Positions 20,486 through 32,224 of a stretch of DNA of 64,000 nucleotides are shown piece after piece. The DNA is from Arachnopeziza araneosa (lineage: Eukaryota > Ascomycota > Leotiomycetes > Helotiales > Arachnopezizaceae): NCBI GenBank assembly GCA_003988855.1, contig QYAI01000041.1, positions 62,001 through 126,000 on the forward strand. The letters are read 5' to 3'. The translations under genes and the position numbers were made by a program. Positions within the stretch are counted from its first letter, which is position 1; every line of letters begins with the position of its first letter. The notes under the pieces were generated by a model. The model searched no databases, was not told where the DNA came from, and saw only the letters and a program-made list of their open reading frames with translations.

Positions 20486-21663
20486 TTATGGAAGTACTAT
20501 GTACTTCTCGAGATGTTTCGGTATCGCTTCAAGAAGATTCTTCTCTGTCAACCATTTCTTCGAGAACAGCCTATCTGCATATCTGTATGCACCGTCACAC
20601 AGAACTGTCACAACAGTATGGCCCTTTCCTAGCTTCTCAGCGACCTCTTTTGCTGCTGCTACGTTTAAACAAGAACTGGCGCCAAGATACAAGCCTTCCT
20701 CATCTAGACACCTGTATACCATCTCAATGCTCTTCTCATCGCTAATGTGCATTGATCCATCAAGTAGGTCAATATCTGGTTGTAGATTGTCGGTCACCCG
20801 ACCCTGTCCAATTCCTTCAGTGATACTTGAACCACTACGGTCCACTAGCTTGCCACCCGAACTAATATAGGAGTGAAGAACACTTCCAGGGGGATCCGCT
20901 AGGAAAGATTTGACTTTGCCATTAGAGACAGTCTTCAAGTATCGCGTGGTACCTGCTAAAGTTCCACCTGTTCCAGTAGCACAAGTAAACGCATCCACTT
21001 TGCCTTTCGTCTGGTGCCAGATTTCTGGTCCAGTCGTCTCAATATGAGCCCTCCGGTTAGCTATATTATCGAACTGATTGGTCCAAACAGCATTTCCTAA
21101 TCTATCAGCATGTCGCTTTGCTTGATGATTGTAATTCTCCGGGTTTTCGAAAGCAACTGCTGGGACAGGGTAGACTTCTGCGCCTAATAGTCTTAGGAGA
21201 TCAATCTTTCCTTGTGACTGCGTGTTGGGCATATAGATGACCAGCTTGTATCCTTTTGATCGGCATACATGTGCAAGACCAATTCCGGTATTACCTGCAG
21301 TTCCTTCCACAACTGTTCCGCCTGGTTTTAGAAGACCTTTCTCCTCGGCATCCTTGACGACATAGAGTGCAGCTCGGTCCTTGATCGATCCACCGGGGTT
21401 CATGAACTCTGCTTTACCTAAAACTTCACAGCCCGTTGCATCTGATATGTGATTCAATCGAATGAGAGGAGTATTTCCAATTGCTGTAAATATGAGCGAT
21501 TGTCCAAGGTACAGAGGGGTAACTTGCCTCCTGTCAGACCCTTCACAATGCCTTGAGCTGTAGAAACCCCAATTCCATATTGATTTGAGGCCTCCATTTG
21601 AGCAGCTGATTCTATAGCCTTTCTGGCTGTCGTACCAAAAGTTCTTATACCAAGCCTAAACAT
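20486..21663 (-). CDS. Cysteine synthase-like PLP enzyme (Mcy1/YGR012W type)
   Basis: Fold-type II pyridoxal-phosphate enzyme of the O-acetylserine sulfhydrylase family, 377 residues, exons 21663-21528 and 21483-20486. The PLP lysine lies in NPGGSIKDRAA, the substrate loop is EGTAGNTGIG, and the phosphate-binding glycines are TGTGGTLAGT. The N terminus (MFRLGIRTFGTTARKA) looks like a mitochondrial presequence, matching the yeast Mcy1 branch, whose true reaction is less clear than that of classical cysteine synthase. The single 44-bp intron has a GC donor (GAG|GCAAGT) and a normal AG acceptor. Using it restores TGAIGNTPLIRLN, the family's start of the catalytic domain. It is tail-to-tail with the preceding gene, only 49 bases apart. 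Confidence 0.88.
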
Positions 21664-21892
21664 TGTTGCTGCTTCAATTCAAGAGGAATGATCTACTTTA
21701 ATAGAGGTTCGGCATTTTCAATGTCGCAATTTGATAAGCGGACCGATTGTTGCTCAGGGCAACCGCCCGCGATATTTACAGCGCGTCTAAAATCTCCTGT
21801 GGGACGAACATCAACATAACGACTACAACGACCCACGCTTTGCTGTCACCAACTAGACATAGAAATCACAACAACACCATATCCTAATCATA

Positions 21893-24800
21893 ATGCCCGG
21901 AAGGGTTTCCACAGCTCGCTCTTCGCGGACATCCGCCGCCGTTTCGCACAAAGCATCCACCCAAACATTGAATTCTCGCGCATCTACAGCCTCGAGAATA
22001 TCATCCCCAAACGTCGAAGTTCCCAATGAAGGAGAAGAAAATGAACTCCGGATCCAAGTTTCCTCTATATTCCGTGATGCGCAACGAAATACTGCTGGCC
22101 ACCGAAAACTGGTGATCAATCTGCGGAAGATACAGGAGGCCTGTTGTTACGAGCCTACGAGCAAGAAAAAGAACAAGACTGGAGCAGAAGATTTTGATGA
22201 GGAACAGTTCACAAACGAATTCGTACGTTGTGTAATTCGGGTCATGCCAATCAAGAAGAGCGAGAGCGTAGGAGATTGCGCGATCAGATTTATTGGCCTA
22301 TTTCTACGACATACGAATGAGAAGGATAGCGAACTTGTATCGCAGGAAGACGAAGAAGCGGGGGTTTTGATAGAGACGCCGAGTACCAGACTTACGACAC
22401 GATTAATGCAATCCATACTGCCTTTGCTTGCCTCGAAGGAGAAGTTTGTAAGATATAGATCAACACAGCTTATTGCACATATTATCAATTCCTTGGAAGC
22501 CATCGATGATGAGCTTTTTCAACTGTTACGACATGGATTATTGAAGCGAATTCATGACAAAGAGGCGATGGTGCGAGTACAAGCAGTACTTGGTCTTGGG
22601 CGCCTTGCTGGAAATGATGTCGATGGAGAAGCAGACGACAGCGACGATGATGACTCTGGAGCTGGTCTCTTGCATAAGCTACTCGAAGTTCTACAAAATG
22701 ATCCTAGTGCAGATGTGCGGAGATCTTTGCTTGTCAATCTTCCAATCCTACCAACCACACTGCCATTTTTACTAGAGCGCGCTCGAGACCAAGATCCAGC
22801 TACTCGAAGGGCTTTATATTCTCGATTATTGCCAGCACTTGGTGATTTTAGACATCTGTCTCTTTCCATGCGCGAAAAAATTCTTCGATGGGGTCTCAGA
22901 GATCGAGATGAGAATGTCCGCAAAGCTGCTGGCAAGCTCTTCCGTGATCGATGGATTGAGGATTGTGCAGGTACCTCTCAAGCTGAAGATGCTGAGGCGG
23001 AGGCTAGAGGAGAAACAAAACCTCCGAGCTTCGATGGACTACTGGAGCTACTTGAGCGAATCGATGTTGTCAATTCCGGAGTCGAAAATGGAGTTGCATT
23101 AGAAGCCATGAAGGGATTTTGGGAAGGACGTCCAGATTATAGAGAAGCAGTTACATTTGACGATTCTTTCTGGGATACATTGAGCGCGGAGTCTGTTTTC
23201 ATGGCAAGAAGTTTCAATAACTTCTGTAGGAACGCTGAAAACAACAAATTTGAGTCTTTGATTGAGGAAAAGATGCCTGAAGTTACCAAGCTTGCCTATT
23301 ATCTTCAACGATACATCCAGGTACTTGTTGAAGCTTTGAAGCGAGTTGCTCTGCAGGAACCAACGGAAGATGAAGAAGAAGACACGGTTGAGCAAGAATT
23401 TATTGTCGAGCAGCTTCTTCACATTGCAAAAACCCTTGATTATTCTGACGAGGTCGGTCGCCGTAAGATGTTTGCTCTGCTTAGACAATCTCTTTCTATA
23501 CCAGACCTCCCAGAAGAAGTCACGAAACTCACCATCGAGGTTCTTCGTGGTATTTCAGCCAGCGACGCAGCAGGTGAGCGAGAATTTTGTTCCGTAGTCC
23601 TCGAAGCTGTAGCCGATGTGCATGATACAATCATGGACGATCCTATATCAGAAGATGCAGAGGAATCTTTCCATTCGGCCAGATCAGAAGTCTCTTCTGA
23701 TGGAACTCCAACTAAATCAACTAAGAGTCTACAAGGGACCGCAGAAGACAGTCAAGAGAAGGCTATTCGAGAAATCATGGTCAATATGAAATGCCTGCAC
23801 ATTGTCCAGTGTATGCTTGAGAATGTGGAAGGCAATCTTCAAGCAAATGCTGATCTAGTTGCCATGCTGAACAATCTCGTCGTTCCTGCCGTCCGCTCAC
23901 ACGAAGCTCCTGTCCGTGAACGGGGTCTTCTCTGTCTTGGCCTCTGCTCTCTGCTCGATAAGTCACTCGCTGAAGAGAACTTGACACTCTTCATGCACTT
24001 CTTCAGCAAAGGGCATTCGGCACTTCAGATAACCGCGCTCCAGATCCTCACCGACATCCTCAACACTCACGGTGCTCATCTTCTGGACAGCAATCCTCTC
24101 CTACTGAAAGTATATATCAAGGCCTTACGCTCAGGAAGTAAAGCGCCCGAGGTTCAAGCTGCAGCTACCGTCGCAGTCGCAAAGCTTATGCTTGGTCGCG
24201 TCATCTCCGACTCCTCGCCTGCAATTGAAGATCTCCTCCGCGCCTTGGTTGTGATGTACTTTGACCCTAGCACAGCGCATAACCAAGGCGTTCGGCAGAC
24301 TCTATCTTACTTCCTTCCCGTATATAGCTACTCCCGTAAAGAAAATCAAGACCGTATGCGAAAGGTCGCCCTGGATGCCTTTCACAAACTCTTCGAGATT
24401 CAAGAAACTATTGATGACGAGGCCGACGCCGAAACAGATATGATCAGTCTCACTACCATCGGTGCCCATCTTATCGACTGGACTGATCCTCGAAAATGCT
24501 ACGGAGCAGCCAACAGCCTCGTCGCCGCAGACGGTAAAGAAAAAGTAGGCCACGTGAATGGAGATGTACATCTCGAGTTTGCCAAGGATATCCTCGAACG
24601 CCTGGAAACCGGATCCACTCGTGAAGAGAAGAAACTCCTCGCTCCTCTTCTGGCTAAACTCCACATCTCCCCAGCTTCTTCTCCTGATCTCCTCAAAGAG
24701 ACATATGCCCTTGTTAGCCAAGCAATCGATGATAAACTCATTGCTGATGCAACGGGAAAGAATGCTTTGTTTAAGATCCATGTCAGTCTGGGGAAGATTG

Positions 24801-25108
24801 CAAACACGCTGAAGGATAAAGACGGTGATGATTTGAGGAGTAGTGTGGGTAGCAGGAGGAGTGCTGACGCTGACGAAGAGAGGGAGAAGACTGTCCTTCC
24901 TTCGGTAGAAGATGTTGCGGATGGTGATGAAGTGGAGGGGAGTGATGACGAGGGGACAGTCATTGCTGCTCCTTCTTCTGCGCCTTCTTCGTCCGCTACT
25001 ACGAAGAGCAGGGGTAAAGGGAGGCCAAAAAAGGAGAGGGATAGCCTCGTTGAAGAGTTATTAAGTGATGGCGATGGGAACGAGGATACAGAGATGAGCG
25101 GTGTTTGA
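21893..25108 (+). CDS. cnd3: Condensin complex subunit 3 (CAP-G / Ycg1 / Cnd3)
   Basis: An intronless frame of 1071 residues from the ATG at 21893. It is the HEAT-repeat subunit of condensin, which binds DNA together with the kleisin and supports mitotic chromosome compaction. Visible: a Ser/Thr-rich N terminus; HEAT repeats from about residue 50, including DKEAMVRVQAVLGLGRLA and DPSADVRRSLLVNLPI; RDRDENVRKAAGKLFRDRW; an acidic loop around residues 575-610; a further HEAT array (VVPAVRSHEAPVRERGLLCL). The acidic/basic C-terminal tail contains a likely nuclear signal and an AT-hook-like RGKGRPKKERD. Length and order match the family. No anomaly seen. Confidence 0.93.
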   Translation: MPGRVSTARSSRTSAAVSHKASTQTLNSRASTASRISSPNVEVPNEGEENELRIQVSSIFRDAQRNTAGHRKLVINLRKIQEACCYEPTSKKKNKTGAEDFDEEQFTNEFVRCVIRVMPIKKSESVGDCAIRFIGLFLRHTNEKDSELVSQEDEEAGVLIETPSTRLTTRLMQSILPLLASKEKFVRYRSTQLIAHIINSLEAIDDELFQLLRHGLLKRIHDKEAMVRVQAVLGLGRLAGNDVDGEADDSDDDDSGAGLLHKLLEVLQNDPSADVRRSLLVNLPILPTTLPFLLERARDQDPATRRALYSRLLPALGDFRHLSLSMREKILRWGLRDRDENVRKAAGKLFRDRWIEDCAGTSQAEDAEAEARGETKPPSFDGLLELLERIDVVNSGVENGVALEAMKGFWEGRPDYREAVTFDDSFWDTLSAESVFMARSFNNFCRNAENNKFESLIEEKMPEVTKLAYYLQRYIQVLVEALKRVALQEPTEDEEEDTVEQEFIVEQLLHIAKTLDYSDEVGRRKMFALLRQSLSIPDLPEEVTKLTIEVLRGISASDAAGEREFCSVVLEAVADVHDTIMDDPISEDAEESFHSARSEVSSDGTPTKSTKSLQGTAEDSQEKAIREIMVNMKCLHIVQCMLENVEGNLQANADLVAMLNNLVVPAVRSHEAPVRERGLLCLGLCSLLDKSLAEENLTLFMHFFSKGHSALQITALQILTDILNTHGAHLLDSNPLLLKVYIKALRSGSKAPEVQAAATVAVAKLMLGRVISDSSPAIEDLLRALVVMYFDPSTAHNQGVRQTLSYFLPVYSYSRKENQDRMRKVALDAFHKLFEIQETIDDEADAETDMISLTTIGAHLIDWTDPRKCYGAANSLVAADGKEKVGHVNGDVHLEFAKDILERLETGSTREEKKLLAPLLAKLHISPASSPDLLKETYALVSQAIDDKLIADATGKNALFKIHVSLGKIANTLKDKDGDDLRSSVGSRRSADADEEREKTVLPSVEDVADGDEVEGSDDEGTVIAAPSSAPSSSATTKSRGKGRPKKERDSLVEELLSDGDGNEDTEMSGV

Positions 25109-26251
25109 TACTCTTGCTTGCATGGATGGGATGAGTTCATGAAGATACGCTGTACATGTTTTGGATTCGGTGCTTGGTGGGCATGGCGTTGGCTCTGTGT
25201 TTTATATAGGGTTCACATAGTTGACGGGTGGTAATGATGATGGATGATGATTTCAGAACCATTTCAGCTGAACTTGAACTTCTGTTTTTGGTGAGAGATA
25301 TCAGAATATAATTTTTCCTAAATGGCAAATTTCAACAGCGTAAATCGAAGACTGACTCTAGTCTTTTATGCACCCCGTTCATAAACTTTAGATATTTCGA
25401 ACCATCCTTCACACTTAAAATCATGAGCAGCTACACTGAACCATCCAAAAAATCTCACAGTCCGCACCAACCAAAGTGATAACCCGACCTAAACCAAGCA
25501 CACTGCTGAACAACCCCTTCTAGCCACCGTCCAACCCTCACTCGAGCAACCAACCTAAATTACCCTACCCCACTCAACTCGCCTATATCAAATCCTCTTT
25601 GCCATGTGATAACAATCCGGCAGCCAGCCCTCTGTTACTGGAGTTGGCTGAAGTCTGGTTTTTTTGGATCACGGATGAGAGCAGGGCGAAAAATGGAGGG
25701 ATAACTGAGTGGTTTTATGCTATTTGATTGGCGGGTTGATGGGTGGATGGATGGGATTGCATAGGTGGAGGGTGGAGCGTTGGGCGTTGGGCGTTGGGTG
25801 TGTTGAGACCGCGAGGGGATGGGGAGGAGGAAGAGTTATCGGGGGCTTGTGTAGTGTAGAAAGATGACTTGTCATAGAGAGTACTAATGATAGATGAGTT
25901 AATAAGCAGGATGCCGCGTTGACATGCGCTTAAATGTGAGGTTCTTTGTCACATGGTCGCATGTTGAATGAATACGGTAATTAGCTTGCTTGTAGGTAGT
26001 CACTCAAGCTGAGCAACAACGATCCTACTACATGCTCGCAAGCACATAGGTAAAGGTACCTAGAGGTAGTGAGAAGAAGCAACTTTACTCCAGCCAGTTT
26101 CCCACCAGCGCCAACTAGCAGCTATCCTATAAGAGCAAACAAATCCTCCCATGGGTCCTTCTATGTCTATGGTCATCCTATCATCAAGTTTTTCTCCATG
26201 CGAGCCGAAACGCCAAACAATTATGTCGTTCCACTAAACGACGTACCCCAT
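25109..26251. other. Intergenic region
   Basis: About 1.1 kb between the 3' ends of the condensin and Trk genes. Contains a GT-rich patch with about three GCGTTGGG copies near 25.78 kb. The open frames here are short and unrecognised. Confidence 0.5.
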
Positions 26252-29135
26252 CTATTTACGGTTTGTTTTGTCTTCTTCTGGGCTAGGAACAGGACTGCCT
26301 CCTCCCAAATGGAAAAGCTTTCGTCGCCCATCAACTTTTCGGCCTCTATCCTCCTCAATGCCATCTAGATGAACAGCGGTACTTGGACCACGATCAGGAC
26401 TCCGAACATGACTTGCCGCGCTGCTCCTACGGGTTCGTCTACTAGTGACGCTCGTAGTCCTATCGCCATGAATGATAGTGCGATGGCTGTTTGGCATCGT
26501 TGGGCCCGGGTGGAGAAGGTTACTGAGTAAATTACCCGCCCGGTCTTTGCTCCGTGCTGTCTGGCGGGACGTGACACGTTCCAAGTTGTGTAGATCGACT
26601 GAGCTGCGTCTACGCGAATATGCTGCTGAATTGACGGCTTCTAGTTTCTGAATCTGCTCACTTGGTAGTAGGATAGCTTTGTCCAGATCATAAGGTAGGC
26701 CACGATGACGACCACGGATTTGCATGGCGATGATAATGAGCTTTGAGATGACGCTAAACTCGGCAGAGAAAGACTCATCAATGTTAGGAAAGCCCAATGA
26801 AAGTCCAACTGTCCCATAAGCGGAGACGATTTCGAACATAACACTGAACATACTCCATCCCGGTTCGTTGCTCTGAAGTTTGGCACCTTCGGCAATAGCG
26901 ATGAAGAAGAATCCGAGGAAGATGAACCACAGATCGAAGGACAGCTGCATTCTCAAATGCTGACCAACGTAACTGGACTCGCCTTCCTCGCCCTCATTTT
27001 CACCAGCTGAGGTATAAATTCCGAGCGAGTTCTCTTCATACACATTGGTGCGGCGGACCGAGATGGCTATGGGAAGTACGGAAATATACATCATGATAAG
27101 GTATGAGACCTGAATGGCAGGGTGCAGGAGAGAGAGGTTCACAACAGCAAAGCCAGCTGTGCGAGTTGAAACTGCCTGGAACCATCCGTCAAGAAAGCGG
27201 ATGGGGAGGGGGAATTCAGTAACAATCGTATTGCCGAGCTACTGCGATTAGAACAGCATAGCGTAGGGAATTTTAGAACTTACATCAAGGACAATGAAGA
27301 ACAAGAGGTCAAGGCCGTTCAAAAAGAGCAAGATATACGCCAGCCACATAGTAGCCTTGCTAGGGAAAAGCAGGGTAAAGCATCGACGCGGATGGTCGAG
27401 AAGGAATTGCAGCTCAACCCGAAATGGGCTGTCTGCCGGAAGAAAGACGGCAATAGTCCAGATAATGATGCGGAGCATAATGGGAAATCCAGTGTTGCCA
27501 ATGATGATGAGAAATGAAATCAGAAGAAGAGGCCAAATGGCCGTGTTGAACGAGCTCATGCTGTCTGGAGTGAGTGTAAAACCAAGGTCAGTAAAGGCTG
27601 AGATGGCAGTGAAGATGCCCCACCAAACCCGACCTTGTCCATCCATTTCAACAATAGGGCCATAAGTGCGGCTGTACAGGATCCATGGCGTCAAGCAGAC
27701 GACCCCCAAGAGAACAAATCCAGCAGTGTATCCCACCAGAATCTTCAACAAGGTTTTGAGAGACCGGTACTCGATTCCTCCCAGCTCTTCTCGCTGATCA
27801 TCATCTAGGTCAATAAAGATTGAATTGCGTCCGACGGTGGGCTCCCAGCTCAGGTAGGGCATGGCTTGATCCTTTTCCCGGGACAAGGCCGACCTAAGTG
27901 TGCGGAGAGCAATACTCCCACCGGATTCCTTGGAAGAATCCGTCTTGCGGCCTTTCCTTCCTCCAAGCCATCTCGGTCGATGTACCTTCAACAACCCTAC
28001 TACGCGGCTGGCAGCAGACACGTTATCAACGACACGTTCCGTGTGTGGATGAGGATGGTCTGGCTCCGCGATGGTGATGTTCCGTCTCGGACGTTCTGGG
28101 TCAGAGTGGTAGTCTTCAATCGCCTCTTCATTGTCGTGACGTGGTCCACCCATCTCGCTTTCATATCCAGAGCCAAAAGTCGACACTCTCGTGAACATCT
28201 GTCTGACAGGGTCCGACTCAGCAACAGCCTCTGGCAAACCTCCGGCATCGAAATCGCGAGGTCCTGGAATACGCAGGACGGCGCCATCATTGGCATCACG
28301 TTGGCGCTGCAGGACGGCAATGTGTTCCTCCTGGCTCCGATGAGAAGGCATTCTCTCCTCTCCGGCAAAATCCCGCGGGTTGATCTGGTCCGCAAACTTG
28401 ATCTGACGATGGCTGTCCTCGTTTGCCTCTACACCACCATTCTCTACGCCATTCTCTACACCAGAAGGGTTGCTCTTTCCCGACCCGTCGGAAGAGGAGG
28501 TCTGCTCCACAGTCAACGCATTTTCCTTGTCTGAGAGCTCCTTGTCGAGGTCTGCTGGGTTGGCATTCTTATTCGCCACGCCATTGGGGGGAGTTGGGTT
28601 ATGCATCACTACGATTTTCCGTCCTCCAACGCCTCTCTCCTCTGCAACCAGATCACGCTCGCCCGTCTTGGATCTCGAGAAAGTCTTACCAAGGCTTCTC
28701 CGGTTCCTTGTCGCTTCCTTTGCAACTTCGAGGAAGCGCTGCTCGAACCAGTAGAGTCTCAAGGCAACGACAAAAGTATTGATTGTAATCGGATTGCACA
28801 TCATGGCAATCAGCAATAGCACTACTTGCTGGAAAGTGTTCAGATTATTGATATTGACGGAATTCAGGCCGCTCTGTGTCGCAGATCCACTCGACATGAA
28901 CAGAGCATCGATGTATCGGATATTTCCATGGGGGAAAACGCAGATGGAGCCTAGCAGCGCCATGCCCATGATGTAGAAGTCTACGCTGGGGCATTAGCTG
29001 GGTTGAATAAGATCAAGCAAACGACTTACAATGGATTGTCTGAAAGGTCCATTGGCGATCCTCCTTCCTGAAGGCCATCCATCTCGGTTTCTGGCTATAG
29101 ATCCACCCGCCAATTTCCCTGAGTATCTCAGCCAT
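26252..29135 (-). CDS. trk1: Trk-family potassium transporter
   Basis: Plasma-membrane K+ uptake protein, 929 residues from exons 29135-29030, 28980-27284 and 27238-26252. The ATG at 29135 is the first in frame after the upstream untranslated stretch. Trk proteins have four pore modules (M1-P-M2). The selectivity-filter glycines appear in order as ATQSGLN, TDLGFTLTP, TRTAGFAVVN and YGTVGLSLG. A cytoplasmic loop of about 330 residues, rich in charged and Ser residues, separates the first module from the second, as in fungal Trk1. The C-terminal tail is Ser/Arg-rich. A plus-strand reading through the loop is a shadow. The conserved four-filter pattern makes the call firm. Confidence 0.93.
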
Positions 29136-30655
29136 CTTCGCAGTAGGATTCGTGCTTGTCGAAGTCGCGGCATGTGGTAATTTGGGCTGTGGGTTGCCCT
29201 CCGCGAGAACTTCTCCCAATCTTATTGGGAGCTGGTGGACGAAGTGGAAAGTTCGGGACGGGACCGTTGCATCTTGGAAGGTCGGGAGGCGACAGCAGTA
29301 GAGCGTCGAGGGATTGAGTCTCGGAGGAGAGGAGGTGGAGATGGTGGTGTGTTGTAGGTGGAGGTGAGGGCGTTGAGATGTCGAGGCAGGTCGAAGGTTG
29401 GCGGATTAGTTCGGTAGATGGTTGACGGTTGGCGTGTCCAGCTGGTGGTGGTGTGGTATTCCAGATCTCAAGGGACTTGACGCCACGGACAAGCCAACAA
29501 ACCCTGAACCTCCGATTGGCGTGCAGAGTCTTTCTGCAGGCGTTTGGCATACGAATCACCGGACTTGGCCGCAGCAGTGGATGTTGAGATGTAAGAGGAG
29601 TTGAGAGGGTGTCTCTTGGATTTCCTATAAATTCTCGTGGGTTTTGAGGGAAAACAACATGTACAGCATTACATGGGGATCTCCATTTGGGATTCCCTTG
29701 GCGGCCCCTGGGGGCTGTTCGTGGCTGACCAGGGTAGGACAAAGACCCGGATTCTAGATGCTGCCAACGTCATGAGTTGGGTTGGTTAGATCTTCTTATT
29801 TTACTTCTTCTTCTTCTTCTTCTTCTTCCATCTTATATTTTCGTCCTGTTTCAATTCAATTCTATTGATTTAATTTACCTTTTTTTCTACCCATCAATGG
29901 CTTCCAACACCCCCTTCACACACGCGTCAGTTCTTGCACGTGCTAATGACGATATCGCTGTCTCAGACCACAGGAAGATTCTCGATAAGGTGTACCCAGG
30001 CGAGCTGCATCTGTTCATTCCACGGCGGACCTCAAGGATGCAACATTACCCAGGAACAAACAAAGAAAACGATCCGGCCAGCTTTCCGACCCCCTACCAT
30101 ACCCGGGGTGCAGTAGTTACACAACTACACAATATCCAGACATAAATTGCAAGCGCATGGCTGCAACCTCGAACTGGGATGGAAGTGGAGCCGCGCTCAG
30201 AGCTGAAGCTGATATCTTCACCGCTGGCACTTTGACGTGCGACATCCTGCAGTGACTTTGCAGAAAAGAGTGGTGACACCACACTCAGTCCATGAGGCAT
30301 TTTCTCAACCATCGAATTAAAGGCCAATGTTCGCAATGTGTTGGTCGGTTTTCGGATCTGATAATGCAAGTGTGCGGTAAGCTCTGCATGTCGGCAATTT
30401 TCCGGCGGTTGAAAGTCAACAAACATCCCAAAATTGGGCATCTTGAATCTTGCCCCTTCTCCACAAGTACATAAGCATCGACCAGCCTCTCAAGAGCGGC
30501 AAGTCGGTAGGCAACTTGGAGACGAATTAGGTTTCATTAAGTTCTGCCGATAAAATTGAATGTACATGAAGGAAATCAATCTGGGTATCTTCACTCAGAA
30601 GCTCATCATCCTCCCTCCGATTCGTAGGAATCCAATCCTAGCTCTGAAAAAGCAC
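29136..30655. other. Intergenic region with long 5' leader and small uncertain frames
   Basis: Holds the Trk promoter and leader, a CTT microsatellite near 29805-29829 and two low-confidence small frames. On the plus strand, ATG at 29897 gives 82 residues ending at 30145, after a pyrimidine-rich leader. On the minus strand, ATG at 30441 gives 115 residues ending at 30094. They overlap tail to tail. Neither matches a family I know and at most one is likely to be real. Confidence 0.4.
29804..29829. repeat. CTT trinucleotide microsatellite
   Basis: About eight consecutive CTT units in a pyrimidine-rich segment, just upstream of the small plus-strand frame beginning at 29897. Confidence 0.85.
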
Positions 30656-32224
30656 TCATGAACCCAACGGAGCTCGAACGACCGTATCCGGACTTTCAAC
30701 TTCCTGCGGATATGTTACAATCTCTCCGTCTTCCTCCGCAACCTCACTCAACACTTGAGCGTTGCCACCACCCACAACGACCTCTTGCAAACCTTGTACT
30801 CTCAATCTTGCATCTCTCTGCCCCACCGATGTCGCAAGTCCCTTGACACCTTCCACAACTACCTCTCCTAGGATCAATCCCATCGCTTTACCTTCTATCC
30901 TTCGTGACCACACAACTTCATGCTTGGGTTCTGCCCATGCAGGAGGAATATACCCTTTTTCTCCATTGCCTTCCGAGAACACACTCACCGCCGCTCTACT
31001 TTTCCGACGCACGTTTCTCAAACCTTCCACCTCTCTTTCGGCCGAAGACCAGAATCTGATTCCAGCCTCCGGTCCCGGCAGCCAAGCTAGTTGCGTGATA
31101 TCGATCACTTCCTCGTCGGTCAAGTTGCTCTCAGAAGTTCTCCTCTTCAAAGCGCTAGTAACAAGTCCCAACAATCCCACCGGACTATCACACAAGGCGT
31201 AGGCAATAGTATGTGGCTCTCTCAGTCCAAGCATTCCCGCCACAGTCCTTCCTATCTCATTCGTCGGTCTCGAACGACTTGATCGCTTCAGAGCCACAAA
31301 ATCAGACGGCTGATAACCCCAGATTCCAGCGTGGAAAAACTCAGCAAGAGTAAACTTTGTCCAGCGGAGAAGGTCGCGTGGACGCTCAACACAGGGTTCA
31401 ATAACATGGACACCGAGGCAATGTTCTCTATGTCTCTCTCCAACAAGTCCTGGCAGGTAATAGTCAATTCCGGCTGGACTATCCCTTCCAGTTCCGGTCG
31501 CGCTGCAGAGATAATATTCATATCCCAACCTCACCATCAATGCATTAAACAATATCGCCGTCTTCTCCAAGACTCCTCCGCCGGTTTCACTCAGGAATGC
31601 ATCACCGAATCCCAAACCAGGAATACTTGGAAGCACGACATGAAATCCCTCTTCCGATAACTGAATGAGCAATTCCTTAGGCACACTTAAATTCGTCAGC
31701 GGAAAGCTAGGAATCAATAATACAGGAATAGCGTTCGGATTTCCGGAGCGGAGATGAACGAAATGCAGCCTCAGTTCTTTGTCTTGGCCAGGAATTTTGA
31801 GGGCGGTCCTGAACTGCGGAAGCGAAGAATTGAAATGCGCTTCACGATCGCGCCAAGTGTACGTCTCCAACCTATTCTCGTCAGCCTCATCAAACTCGAC
31901 AGATTTCAAAACCGCAAGGACATACCAGTAGTCAACCAAAGGCTCAACTACTCCCTTGGGAACACCCAACTCCCACTCCCTCGGATCTCGCCCCTCCTCC
32001 CCCTCCGCAACCTCAACCACAAGCTCATGCGGTAACCGCGTCAACTCGAGCTTCTTCTTCGTGAGCTCGAGGTATTTACTCGACACCTGCAATTATCAGC
32101 ATCTCCTCGCCATGCGATTCCGTCTCAACCCATCCAAACAAAATCAACTCACGTGAATGTGATACTCTCTAACCTCATCCTCCCTCAACGGCGGATTATG
32201 CAAGCCCGATACCGACCGCTCCAT
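30656..32224 (-). CDS. Epoxide-hydrolase-like alpha/beta-hydrolase, probably inactive
   Basis: Exon 1 begins at the ATG at 32224 and reads through ...YHIH, where GTGAGT opens a short intron; exon 2 runs from VSSKYLELTK to the stop at 30656, about 500 residues in all. The N-terminal EHN domain of microsomal-type epoxide hydrolases is clear (PLREDEVREYHIHVSSKYLE, later LPQFRTALKIPG). The alpha/beta core follows: VLLIPSFPLTNLS, VVLPSIPGLGFGD, and AYALCDSPVGLLG. Where the family has the nucleophile elbow GGDWG, this protein has SATGTGRDSPAG. Where the catalytic His motif GGHF is expected, it has GGGNAQV. Both catalytic residues therefore seem to be missing, suggesting a pseudo-enzyme subfamily. 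That is an alignment by eye. Confidence 0.8.

Noticed and set aside
27866..28534. Plus-strand frame of 222 codons inside the Trk gene
   Set aside because: Antisense shadow of the charged cytoplasmic loop of Trk; no independent motif.
29128..29742. Pro/Thr-rich frame of 204 codons overlapping the Trk start
   Set aside because: It reads the Trk leader and first exon in another frame and is low complexity; most likely 5' untranslated sequence.
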